In this document: one piece after another, positions 56,201 through 60,316 of the stretch
Layout of the letters: each line of letters opens with the position of its first letter
Numbering within the stretch: position 1 is the stretch's first letter
DNA from: Candidatus Delongbacteria bacterium
GTDB taxonomy: Bacteria; CAIWAD01
DNA length: 64,000 nt
Direction of reading: 5' to 3'
Assembly: GCA_020634015.1 (NCBI GenBank)
Contig: JACKCN010000005.1
Location: 1-64,000, forward strand
Program-made: the position numbers and the translations under genes
Notes under the pieces: generated by a model
Database searches by the model: none
Told to the model about the DNA's origin: nothing
Seen by the model: only the letters and a program-made list of their open reading frames with translations

Positions 56201-56512
56201 CTGGTGATCGTGACGCCGCAATCCGCATCCGGTGGCGAGGATCTGCCCGTGGCATTCGCCCTGGAGCAGAACTACCCCAACCCCTTCAACCCGACCACGA
56301 CCATCCGTCTGGCCATGCCCGAGACCGGCCCCGCCCGGGTGACCGTGCACGACATGACCGGACGCCTGGTGGCCGTGCTGCACGACGGCATCCTGTCGCG
56401 CGGCCTGCATGGCATCATCTTCGATGGCGCGGGATTGCCCTCGGGTATATACATCTACAGGGCAGAAGCGGCAGGCCACAGTGCAACACGCAAGATGATG
56501 CTCGTGAAGTGA
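41207..56512 (+). CDS. Giant (5101-residue) multidomain surface protein with T9SS-type sorting domain
   Basis: ATG 41207 was preferred over the in-frame GTG at 41198 because of an AAGGG at good distance. A signal peptide (1-31) leads into a ThuA/amidotransferase-like region (about 145-343), then ASH/HYDIN-like domains (406-508, 848-947, 1319-1425, 1758-1858, 1990-2095). Three blocks of about 195 residues starting G-G-P-D-x-[YF]-G-Y-x-W are interspersed (593, 1502, 2177). Eight CARDB repeats of about 125 residues follow (2531-3542), then PPC-like and IPT/TIG domains, a hydrophobic stretch (3963-4012), an S-R-D-P-N-D domain, an Fn3-like domain and six cadherin-like/tandem-95 domains (4312-5005, with P-x-N-D-x-P-x junctions). 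The sorting domain (Q-N-Y-P-N-P-F-N-P, A-T-R-K-M-M-L) ends it. A giant adhesin or S-layer-like function is inferred. Arg/Lys-rich loops interrupt many domains. Confidence 0.9.
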   Translation: MSSSIRRLAGVLLSSIAITTISLLPAPDARAETGLAGIAPSADAHRPLTDVDVVFSPSTVEVSMVSGDTTHVNLALENTHDDQPEDLSWELQIQFPETALFQAGTVRPAPRGDSGIPPLNTTHPDFSSSPDWQDMSRDGERTRSALIIGNEATSDVIQDVLLEAGYSSVIVSDDGIYNGTNPSPVEFDLVIYPDGINYGSNMPTSGQTALRDYVLSGGGLITTEWVSYEIESGRLTTLATVLPMRRSGGGTGQTYCQVDLPAHPLVSGVPSSFYVTSGYSSTYLLSGESVISSPDMGVAVAADESNGGRVVQFGVAGNYSGYSPFGPGTELRMVLANAIDWVAGTNWLTASPLSGTVLANTVADIDLRISAEGLLEGDYIATLHVVSAQFTNGFIDVPVIVHVDGDPAIAVNPPQLDFGSTFVGQTSTLVLEIGNQGTAPLNITAITTDNTAFQVLPADLVIQPLETAMVDVSHSPLSPAVNNTTLHILSDDPLQGDLQLSILAEALDAPIAAIAPESVELDGLTGDTLTTSLSLDNLGGSDLDWVTGVVYGSGARVTSPTAAARENQARHRDTGKGEVETRAPLSASRQFGGPDAFGYSWMDSNTPGGPEFVWEDISGIGESLGLYGDDEYATVTLPFAFPYYGSMESTLNVSTNGYITFGDDAFEPLGDPFPDPVEPNGVIAPLWGDLANYEGSTYTWYDEDNARFIIQFNDYYGTYFSGFYTFQIVLEESGDILFNYDVIEDATDEFAIGIEDQNGFDGLTISYYSSYAQAGLAVRLSSSSAGHWLSVLPSSGTTGSSGTSVLELSATLLQNMLSGVYEATVVVASNDPVTPELQVPVTLTVTGAPQLVVDQQEINWGDVYIDHGQSRWLLLHNPGTADLLLDAQTDGNGFSVTNGTQLIPPFGSLALQLDFLTASAGQYNGLLTLASNDPQQGTVLVTLLANAIPAPEIAATPGSFDVTLDAGTMLSEDLVIDNLGGSSLDWQRQIRNLQVNSARSANIGFHANPATERPHPRQPHPADPGNPAGALTDQGDVLNYWDNFIYYAAAMVHTGDGLWVLGENSGGERDGEGSVGNENTLYLFDTDLGYEVFSFPVEPWTYSLAWDGQFLWVGADDGTVYGYDLNGNPVGDFSLPNFAWYSYQLVFDGQDFLVVYPDQYQIQRVDYTGAELEVGQYSDSIGYVNAVAWVPGHFSGHLWVFDSDYNDLVQLSNTLQNPEEVTRIDFLDVGWTRAMAHNGTNLLVANNWGEMWEVDDGQEEVDFFALDPVSGSVEPSSGVVAHMLFNSPGNFGGTVSADLVLQSNDPVQPELIVPLSLTVNGRPILGTDLVDLDFGSQYVGGSTSRVVRVRNLGSETLQISNIIAGLPDYTPSFTSVTLEPGLFSDLEIVFSPAQSGDRGTLLSLISNDPQQPIHDLTLSGTGLQAPELVVDPEVFTEWLASGTEGDYTLTVSNEGPGDLEYTVGFTQYARSLETRTPRAPDPELNLAKNERDPRPGQAPARGAGGPDSYGYTWRDSDEPNGPAYQWHDIVSSGEGVNLFLSGDDSAVSVTLPFAFPFYGNDYTTMWVSTNGYLTFGPNPYDYSNDPIPSTNQPNLFIAPFWDDLNGANNYWYWHDTVQNRVVIQYNNVAHLNGSGTYLMQAVLYSNGTIDYYYNTLNGTLTSCSVGIENIDGDDGLQVVYNAAWLHNDMAIRISATPGWLDVTPLAGTVAPGSSENLALHVNAQSLLDGAYDANIVVYSNDPLRPQATVPFHLTVAGFADIVVAQQSIDFGTVFTGSTNQLPVTVQNVGTGHLTLSALSTTGEGFSVEAAPIVIAPGFSRQVMVSFAPDQIGPVSGTLSIESDDEDTPLVEVVLAGNAEAPPVVAVSPASVTETIAAGETIELDLLVDNSMGATSLDWTIEVDDLGGNRFLLVREGRSAQRKGQTTAERDATWLTVEPLAGSVAPGQSQSLTMTIEAPLDYAGQYLGQIRVLSNDPVTPVVTVPVDVTVQGVPAIAYAPASIDFGEVFVGYSAQQEIQVSNIGSALLSVQAILSADDAFSATPQLFSLQPGESTPVTVTFTPSVAGQLSSSFNVVANDPDSGDLSYAVSGTGTLVPVMQIAPSSFASVLNSGESETQALTIDNTAGAGDLEFRVEGLSSMRALRPAGDTRVHDPLFDRLPGKDERDTRPAVNNGQRGEGGPDMHGYRWIDSDQPGGPAYDFVDIRNTGTWLNLTGDDAQAGVTLPFTFSFYGEPRTSALVSTNGYIAFTGSATSYGNQLLPSTVAPNDLIAAFWDDLHFRATGRVYTQYVPEAEKFIIQYTDIQRYSGSGNYTFQIILFGSGRIQLMFASMTGTLNSATTGIENASGTDGLTTAFNSNYTHNGLAVEYGQAPPWMTILPSNGIVPAGQSTTIDVSFNAVGYLDYSDSAELHIQGNDPLNPDETIPVSFTVVGDYSLLPGQAGNPVPAHNELQVNERPILSWLPASNAEYYQLYLWPADQPVPAVPTVTTANISWQVPSNLLFGTAYNWKVVSGNLYGLVEGPIWTFTVRTQPDLVVSQVNVPNQVFTEQEYEVSWIVSNTGAGATTVPSWTDRVYLSSEAVFDYATATYLGQFANASYLGSGESYLNSASFLAPQGVTGDFHVHVLTDVFNQLQESGEQNNTGSSTQAMIFVLTPPPDLVVSVVTAPTNGFSGQSFTVNWTVNNDGAGITSASSWYDAVYVAPEGISDPAQATYLGRTLHNGAMLPGASYNSSATVTMPLENFGSQNFIVLTDYQNSVFEHAFESNNSNISAPINVTLSPPADLAISGLSHPGGAAPLQQIQLSWTVSNDGFANTETGSWIDRVYLSSDNILDESDPVLASVQHSGVLEPGQSYNSQATVTWPDNISGERTLIVKTDANDAVFEHIFETNNVTHIDPVMTLLPDLVPIALSADAGGMSGAPLHLEWTIENQGAGGAFGDWWTDAVYISQQQIVNLGEAVALGTPFVRQPSLAAGASYSISADVAIPNGYVGTYYLHLVTDATNRIFEDLGDANNQMLNEAVVSITLSAWPNLQPAQISVLNLNSLAAVTPIEILYRVDNVGAGGIPQETSWNDRLYVSNSPVFNAALANPLGTINRTGPLDAGGDYSQYSSFPLPNLTAGNYYLHLVTDLNNTVYEHTNESDNVLSSVALPIASRPPSDLALSNVQVPAMAGSGEMITVNATVTNQGGATTAYSWADGIWFSQDAVFSPVDDQLVGSVFHSGNLANGQSYSILQDVRVPDAIQGDWHIFVLADRFSVLGESNTTNNSQGAAIQVSLTPAPDLGVTAFDAAPNAISGQPLALNWTIQNQGEGSTRSAAIYDAVYISQNSTLDAADVRILLQEKSGVVAPGDSYTQNRSVSIPVYLSGNYYLIFKSDSDDREYEPDKSNNRVAQLLTITQPEPSDLVVSSIAVPASAETGSPVTVSWVLENQGNNEANGSMCDGVYFSLDQTWDINDALIGVDCRTISIAPGGRMVCSMELDISESMRTNEDGSLEENLPGLAPGDYYVIVRTDLLNNIRESDVSNNRSASASLVDVDMPELVLGVPEDLQIQDGKSSYYRVNVPLGEALRVSVNGDEGAVYSELYLSAGAVPTRSNYDEVGAQPYEIDQVALVPEADATTYYVLVYGNGAANVSSSATILAQTVQFSVTAVTPDHGGAGGRVTVMIEGARFQSDCSVALEDGQGNSASLVSATVLDPSHIRATFDLDRNLPFGAYDLVVNNPAREETRLVGGFQVEQATGADVSFGYSRPGSLRRFGNGVYQISVINNANNDIPVLSAILAIPAGTDYTIESDRMLTNSQLFPDSLRALFSNVPDHVDEQGWRLIPLNARDMAVGEVINIRLVAQRVDGDAFPLKFVVDGYTRAEFLDGQLTYIELLRQAILAGEASNLPDDLVELANYPDDFSEQLLAAYVALGLLSQDEVDTVSAADVSAAMVRVAELPSNLMDLGLRDLTTCQTVLSWLELLGRLGIIAIGLITGALLAPVTLGVGAILAVLSGLGLGMNIGALLTGNPGLLARIFCDETPVVASRDPNDIIGPIGFGDEHFISKNQTMPFMIRFENDPEEATAPAQVVTISQDFDSTLDLSSFRLGDFSFGPFSFDVPNNRAFYQQRLDVSDSLGILVDFTAGLDVVNHRAFWVLSSIDPNTGLAPEDPQAGFLAVNDSTGAGEGFVTYSVRPKSGSLTGETIVSEARIIFDENEPIDTPEIFHTVDAAGGTSMVTGYPAVTDSVAFTISWEGQDDEGGSGVASWDVYRSVNASTNFELYQVELRDTATVFVGSYGNTYNFFTIARDNVGNTEAMKHAAEASVFVSPNGIPLALDMPDELTLLEDELLTLDMNDYVSGGVGGLVVSVDPTAELTVEINGLDVLISAGPDWNGSELVNFVVSDGAREIVSDFVMIIVQPVNDPPAVLMPLDELVILEDASDCSLDLSTIFGDVDGDDLSYTVEGAVNLGVEITGSAVCITPAPGWSGNETLTFFADDGVARTAVQPTGGKRLSLVASRVQDTPRSQATFAAARAGGGKVNRPGGLRDVTGEDLLVTVLPQNDAPVITLPEELVFDEDQSMLVDFLPFVSDEDNALLTLSVLPTTHIQVVINDLMVTLSAPADWNGSESVIFRVDDGARTIASDTTLVVVNPVNDAPLASGLPDTLYINEDSGLSQVDLNQYFSDVDGDPLSYLVEGAANLLVSVDGNTLSLTPAPDWFGSESLLITADDAARTEGNGGFGFASTQFSGKQSLAMSRVTPGKGGASKQAIRGAGSGPGFESARVQGTPLLDERLSASGTLVIMVSPVNDAPVIDLPPTIAFDEDTIWQQDFSTWISDVDSGSLGLSASGASELAVAVVGMTVSIAPPANWNGSECIVFFVDDFEGRAIASDTLCVTVLPVNDDPTVAAILDTLTIQEGGFDESIDLNQIFTDLDGDLLAFSVSGNVNLMVEISGSGQVHIESSSAFTGEELLVFTAEDGQGRTASWKSGILRPSRQKAVGKGATVADDSRSSVSEDLLVIVTPQSASGGEDLPVAFALEQNYPNPFNPTTTIRLAMPETGPARVTVHDMTGRLVAVLHDGILSRGLHGIIFDGAGLPSGIYIYRAEAAGHSATRKMMLVK

Positions 56513-56532
56513 GCTGGGTTTCGGTTTTCCGC

Positions 56533-56570
56533 GAACCCCCGGTTGCCATCTGGCGGCCGGGGGTTCTTTG
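56533..56570 (+). terminator. Rho-independent terminator after the giant gene
   Basis: A 10-bp stem (56533-56542 with 56557-56566) with a 14-base loop is followed by TTT, 20 bp past the stop codon. Confidence 0.85.
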
Positions 56571-56732
56571 CTGATGATCCCGGCCCTCAGACTTGATAGC
56601 GCTGTTACCATGGCATGGCAAGTGTTCGTTATTGGGCACCGTTGAACACGGGATTTTCATCGGGAAACCTGCTGTTCGATGTTTGCAGCTTCTGACGCAA
56701 TGAAAACAAGAAGTTTGGCTCAGCGAAAATCA

Positions 56733-56748
56733 TGGCACAATGCTTGCA
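56733..56748 (+). promoter_or_regulatory. Sigma-54 promoter of cargo paralog 1
   Basis: TGGCACAATGCTTGCA matches TGGCAC-N5-TTGCA exactly with GG-N10-GC spacing. The leader to ATG 56917 is about 160 bases. The spacer around it (56513-56916) holds otherwise only the preceding terminator and a possible reverse-oriented GGTGCCCAAT element near 56621-56640. Confidence 0.85.
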
Positions 56749-56916
56749 GATCTTGTCAAGTCCATGGTCCGGAACCGACTGGACGGCGGAGCGACTCAAA
56801 ACTGATGGGCGTTCCGTTGCGGTTCCGAATTCTGGTGCCCGACCTGTCCTGCAATGAGCCTTTGAAGAACCGGAGCGGTCCACCGGACGGCTTCGAAAGA
56901 AGAATGGAGATCCAAG

Positions 56917-57681
56917 ATGAAGACTGCCCTGACTGCCTTGTTGCTCTGCGGCCTTGTGGCTGGAACCGCCAGTGCCGAGAAATTCCGCGATCCGAATGCC
57001 CCCGTGGTCAACCGCTTTCCGCTGATGAGTTCAGACCGCGTTGCGGATTGCTTGACCGTATCCGGCTTGCCTGTGGGCACATCAGCTTATGCGACCTTCG
57101 AACTCACCGAGGAGTGCTGCGACTGGTACATTTCCTCCTGCGGTGCATCCCACGTGGACAACTACTTCTACTTGATGGATTTCGACGGCAACTACATCAC
57201 TGACGATGACGACAGCAACTGCAGTTTCCCCTGCAATTTCGGCCCGGCAGCCATCGGGTCCTCCTATGTGGGCCTTTGCTTGCCCGCTGGTGTGTACACC
57301 CTCGAGATCTATGTGTACAGCTATCGTGATGCCAACTGCAGTACTACCTCCACCCCGTTCGACTTTGACATCTGCTATGACTTCTGCGGTGGCGTCGCCA
57401 GCACCCAGGACATGCCGGTGAATTTCGAGCTGGGCAATGCCTTCCCGAATCCCTTCAACCCCAGCACCACGATTGAGTTCACCATGGCCGAGACGGCCAA
57501 CGCCAGCCTGAAGGTCTACAACGTGGCCGGCGCCGAAGTGGCGACCCTGGTCAACGGCCTGGTCGGCGCGGGTGCCCAGAGCGTGGTCTTTGACGCCAGC
57601 AACCTGACTAGCGGCGTGTACTTCTACGCTCTGGAAGTCGCCGGTACGGTCCAGACCCGCAAGATGGTCCTGGCCAAGTAA
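56917..57681 (+). CDS. Cys-rich T9SS cargo protein, paralog 1
   Basis: A 254-residue secreted protein. The signal peptide (A-L-T-A-L-L-L-C-G-L-V-A-G-T-A-S-A) is nearly identical to that of the next paralog. The mature part is a beta-sandwich of about 150 residues with many cysteines (D-C-L-T-V; E-C-C-D-W; N-C-S-F-P-C-N-F-G-P; A-N-C), reminiscent of PPC-type domains and probably held by disulfides. It ends with a T9SS sorting domain (N-A-F-P-N-P-F-N-P-S-T-T-I ... T-R-K-M-V-L-A-K). Its function is unknown; binding of a surface ligand is likely. It is preceded by its own sigma-54 promoter and followed by its own terminator, so it is a monocistronic unit. Confidence 0.85.
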   Translation: MKTALTALLLCGLVAGTASAEKFRDPNAPVVNRFPLMSSDRVADCLTVSGLPVGTSAYATFELTEECCDWYISSCGASHVDNYFYLMDFDGNYITDDDDSNCSFPCNFGPAAIGSSYVGLCLPAGVYTLEIYVYSYRDANCSTTSTPFDFDICYDFCGGVASTQDMPVNFELGNAFPNPFNPSTTIEFTMAETANASLKVYNVAGAEVATLVNGLVGAGAQSVVFDASNLTSGVYFYALEVAGTVQTRKMVLAK

Positions 57682-57707
57682 GCCACCATCAGACCCTGAT
57701 TTTCAAT

Positions 57708-57745
57708 ACCCCCGGTCGCATCAGCGGCCGGGGGTTTTGCTTGTT
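57708..57745 (+). terminator. Rho-independent terminator after paralog 1
   Basis: An 8-bp stem (57708-57715 with 57728-57735) and a T-rich tail, 26 bp past the stop codon. Confidence 0.85.
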
Positions 57746-57865
57746 CCATCGGGTCACGCATTGAGCAGGCGCAGCTGAATACCGACTGGGTGTTGGCGAT
57801 AACCGCCGCACCAGAGCATTCAGCCGTCAAAAGGGCCGCGAAGGTGACCGATTCCAGACTCGCTC

Positions 57866-57884
57866 TGTGCCAAATCGGGCAAAT
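57866..57884 (+). promoter_or_regulatory. Candidate activator-binding site upstream of paralog 2
   Basis: TGTGCCAAATCGGGCAAAT lies 101 bp before the -24 element of the paralog 2 promoter. A similar element precedes paralog 3 at the same distance. A perfect 12-bp palindrome GCAAATATTTGC (57879-57890) overlaps it. Position and repetition suit a sigma-54 enhancer site; no activator gene is known. Confidence 0.45.
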
Positions 57885-57966
57885 ATTTGCATCAATCCCG
57901 CAGCGGTCCACAGTGTCAATGCCATAAATGTCTGCATTTTCACCACTTGGAGTCGCGAGACATTTC

Positions 57967-57982
57967 TGGCACAGGGCTTGCG
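57967..57982 (+). promoter_or_regulatory. Sigma-54 promoter of cargo paralog 2
   Basis: TGGCACAGGGCTTGCG matches TGGCAC-N5-TTGC with exact GG-N10-GC spacing. The leader to ATG 58116 would be about 122 bases. The surrounding 57682-58115 spacer has otherwise only the upstream terminator and the candidate activator site at 57866. Confidence 0.85.
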
Positions 57983-58115
57983 AAGGTTCTTTCGCCCTGA
58001 ACCTGAACATAGTCGCTGCACAAGGCCCGGACAAACCGTCCGGGCCGCGAAGGTCAGGTGCGCTGAAACGCGATCAACCCTGAAATCTTCACAAACAGGA
58101 AAAGAGGAACAACCC

Positions 58116-58880
58116 ATGAAGACTGCCCTGACTGCCTTGATGCTCTGCGGCCTTGTGGCTGGAACCGCCAGTGCCGACAAGTTCGACGACCCCAACGCCC
58201 CGATCGTCAGCCGCCTGCAGCTGAACAGCACCGAGCGCGTTGCGGATTGCCTGACCGTGTCCGGCCTGCCCACCAACGTCATCGCCCTGGCCACGATCGA
58301 ATTGACCGAGGACTGCTGCAACTGGTACATCTCCTCCTGTGGTTCCGATCACGTGGACAATCGTTTCTACCTCCGGGACAGCAACAACGTTGTGGTCGCC
58401 TACAACGACGACAGTCGTTGCGACTACCCCTGCACCTTCGGCCCCGCCACGCTGGGCAGCGACTTCGGTGACCCCTGCCTGCCTGCGGGCGTGTACACCC
58501 TGGACATCTATGTCTATTCCTATCGCGACGCCAACTGTGTCGCTGGTTCTACCCCGTTCGATTTCGACATCTGCTATGACTTCTGCACCGGCGCTGCCGA
58601 CACCCAGGACATGCCGGTGGCCTTCGAGCTGGGCAATGCCTTCCCGAACCCCTTCAACCCCAGCACCACTATCGAGTTCACCATGGCCGAGACGGCCAAC
58701 GCCAGCCTGAAGGTCTACAACGTGGCCGGCGCCGAAGTGGCGACCCTGGTCAACGGCCTGGTCGGCGCGGGTGCCCAGAGCGTGGTCTTTGATGCCAGCA
58801 ACCTGACCAGCGGCGTGTACTTCTACGCCCTGGAAGTCGCCGGTACGGTCCAGACCCGCAAGATGGTCCTGGCCAAGTAA
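58116..58880 (+). CDS. Cys-rich T9SS cargo protein, paralog 2
   Basis: A 254-residue paralog of the gene upstream, same length. The signal peptide and the last 80 codons (sorting domain) are nearly identical in DNA to paralog 1. The middle domain has diverged at many positions but keeps most cysteines (D-C-L-T-V; D-C-C-N-W; R-C-D-Y-P-C-T-F-G-P; A-N-C-V). It shows the same PPC-like beta-sandwich with Y-V-Y-S-Y-R-D-A and F-D-I-C-Y-D-F-C. ATG 58116 follows an AAGAGGAA. The gene has its own sigma-54 promoter and terminator. Role unknown; probably the same class of surface binding protein with a different ligand. Confidence 0.85.
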   Translation: MKTALTALMLCGLVAGTASADKFDDPNAPIVSRLQLNSTERVADCLTVSGLPTNVIALATIELTEDCCNWYISSCGSDHVDNRFYLRDSNNVVVAYNDDSRCDYPCTFGPATLGSDFGDPCLPAGVYTLDIYVYSYRDANCVAGSTPFDFDICYDFCTGAADTQDMPVAFELGNAFPNPFNPSTTIEFTMAETANASLKVYNVAGAEVATLVNGLVGAGAQSVVFDASNLTSGVYFYALEVAGTVQTRKMVLAK

Positions 58881-58900
58881 TTCCGAATTCCCTTCACTGG

Positions 58901-58941
58901 AAAGACCCCCCGGGCCAGAATTGGTCCGGGGGGTTCTTTTT
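58901..58941 (+). terminator. Rho-independent terminator after paralog 2
   Basis: A 9-bp stem (58905-58913 with 58926-58934) and TTCTTTTT tail, about 24 bp past the stop codon. Confidence 0.85.
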
Positions 58942-59049
58942 GAAGGAGTCACTGTACTGTCGTTCTCATGCGGAGCCCCCCGAGTTCCATCCAATTCGAG
59001 TTCCCAGGCCGGTCGGCCAGCTCCACAATGGGTTCTGATCAACCCTGTT

Positions 59050-59068
59050 TGTGCCAATTCAGACAAAC
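59050..59068 (+). promoter_or_regulatory. Candidate activator-binding site upstream of paralog 3
   Basis: TGTGCCAATTCAGACAAAC, inside the dyad TTTGT-N10-ACAAA, lies 100 bp before the -24 element of the paralog 3 promoter. It closely matches the element at 57866 and a third copy at 60123-60141. Confidence 0.45.
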
Positions 59069-59149
59069 TTGGCCATATCCACCACCTCGTTTCGTCAGCA
59101 ATCGAAACTATCACACTGAAAATCAATGACTTGGGTGTTGTGTCGGAAA

Positions 59150-59165
59150 TGGCACGCGGCTTGCC
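59150..59165 (+). promoter_or_regulatory. Sigma-54 promoter of cargo paralog 3
   Basis: TGGCACGCGGCTTGCC matches TGGCAC-N5-TTGC with exact GG-N10-GC spacing. The leader to ATG 59299 is about 125 bases. The surrounding spacer (58881-59298) also holds the previous terminator and the candidate activator site at 59050. Confidence 0.85.
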
Positions 59166-59298
59166 ATTCTTCCCATGCCCCCCGAAAGGGAAAGGCAGGA
59201 TTCGAGGCACTCGGTGGTCCCGGTCAAGGTTTACAACGAGTGCGCGATCTCCCGAGCGGACAACAACTCAAGTGATATGGAAACATCCGGAGAACCCA

Positions 59299-60060
59299 AT
59301 GAAGAATGCTCTGACGACTCTGATGGTGTGTGGTCTGGTTGCCGGGACGGTGTCCGCGGAGAAGACGGTCAACCCGGGCAATGCCGTGGTGAGTCGGTTC
59401 CAGCTCAATGGCACGTCCAGAGTCGCGGACTGCGTGACCGTGTCGGGGCTGCCCACCGGTTACACGGCGGTTGCCAGTGTGGATGTGCCCGTGGATGCCT
59501 GTGATTGGACGATCACGTCCTGCGGGGCCGAGTTTGTGGATTCCTGGTTCGTCCTGAAGGACGAGAACGGCGTGGTCGTTGCCGAGAATGACGACGAGCG
59601 CTGCAGTTATTCCTGCAACTACGGCCCCGCGGTGGTGGGCAGTGCCTGGGGCGATGGCTGCCTGACAGCCGGACTCTACAGCCTGGAGATCTACGTGTAC
59701 AGCTACCGCGATGGCGGCTGCGACGGAACCGGCGGTTTTGATTGGGACATCTGTTTTGATTTCAACGCAGGCTCGGCGGATACGGAGGATCTGCCCAACT
59801 CGATGCAACTGGGTGATGCGTACCCCAACCCCTTCAATCCCAGCACGACCATTCAATTCAGCCTGGCGGAAACCGCCCAGGCGAGCCTGAAGGTCTTCAA
59901 CCTGGCGGGAGACGAAGTGGCCACCCTCGTGGATGGTCTGGTCGGGGCGGGCGTATCCAGTGTGAACTTCGATGCCACCGGACTCACCAGCGGCGTGTAC
60001 TTCTACACCCTGCAGGCCAACAACACGGTGGCGACCCGCAAGATGGTGCTCGTCAAGTAG
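59299..60060 (+). CDS. Cys-rich T9SS cargo protein, paralog 3
   Basis: A 253-residue, more distant member of the tandem family. The signal peptide is M-K-N-A-L-T-T-L-M-V-C-G-L-V-A-G. The beta-sandwich keeps D-C-V-T-V-S-G-L-P, W-T-I-T-S-C-G-A, C-S-Y-S-C-N-Y-G-P and Y-V-Y-S-Y-R-D-G, but has lost two of the cysteines found in the first two paralogs (V-D-A-C-D-W for E-C-C-D-W; the D-F-C cysteine). The sorting domain (D-A-Y-P-N-P-F-N-P ... T-R-K-M-V-L-V-K) is related but not near-identical at the DNA level. It has its own sigma-54 promoter and terminator. Presumed secreted by the T9SS. Confidence 0.85.
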   Translation: MKNALTTLMVCGLVAGTVSAEKTVNPGNAVVSRFQLNGTSRVADCVTVSGLPTGYTAVASVDVPVDACDWTITSCGAEFVDSWFVLKDENGVVVAENDDERCSYSCNYGPAVVGSAWGDGCLTAGLYSLEIYVYSYRDGGCDGTGGFDWDICFDFNAGSADTEDLPNSMQLGDAYPNPFNPSTTIQFSLAETAQASLKVFNLAGDEVATLVDGLVGAGVSSVNFDATGLTSGVYFYTLQANNTVATRKMVLVK

Positions 60061-60084
60061 GACGAAGCCAACCCAACAACCAAT

Positions 60085-60123
60085 GGCCCCGAGGTCGCTG
60101 CCGACCCGGGGCCTCTCCCTTTT
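60085..60123 (+). terminator. Rho-independent terminator after paralog 3
   Basis: A stem GGCCCCG/CGGGGCC extended by an inner GGTCG/CGACC with a one-base bulge, followed by TCTCCCTTTT, 24 bp past the stop codon. Confidence 0.8.
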
Positions 60124-60316
60124 GTGCCAATCCGGCCACTTTTTGGACACGAATCGCAGGCATCCACCCCGGAATCCGTCCAGCGCCTGACGAATCCGGG
60201 TCATTTCCTATCGGGCATGTGTCTGGTTCCCGCCTGTTTCAGCTTGCATTGCAGGGCCGACGGCCGCAGTTTGTTGCCACCCCGACCCCCCAGACACAGC
60301 CAACCGGAGATTGCCA

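Noticed and set aside
60123..60250. Possible sigma-54 promoter before the HAF-repeat gene
   Set aside because: An upstream TGTGCCAAT element is present but no GG-N10-GC pair with the right hexamers follows; TTGCA at 60244 lacks a -24 partner.
56513..60316. CRISPR-like or satellite repeat array in the paralog region
   Set aside because: The repetition is due to whole-gene duplication with complete reading frames; no short spaced repeats are seen.
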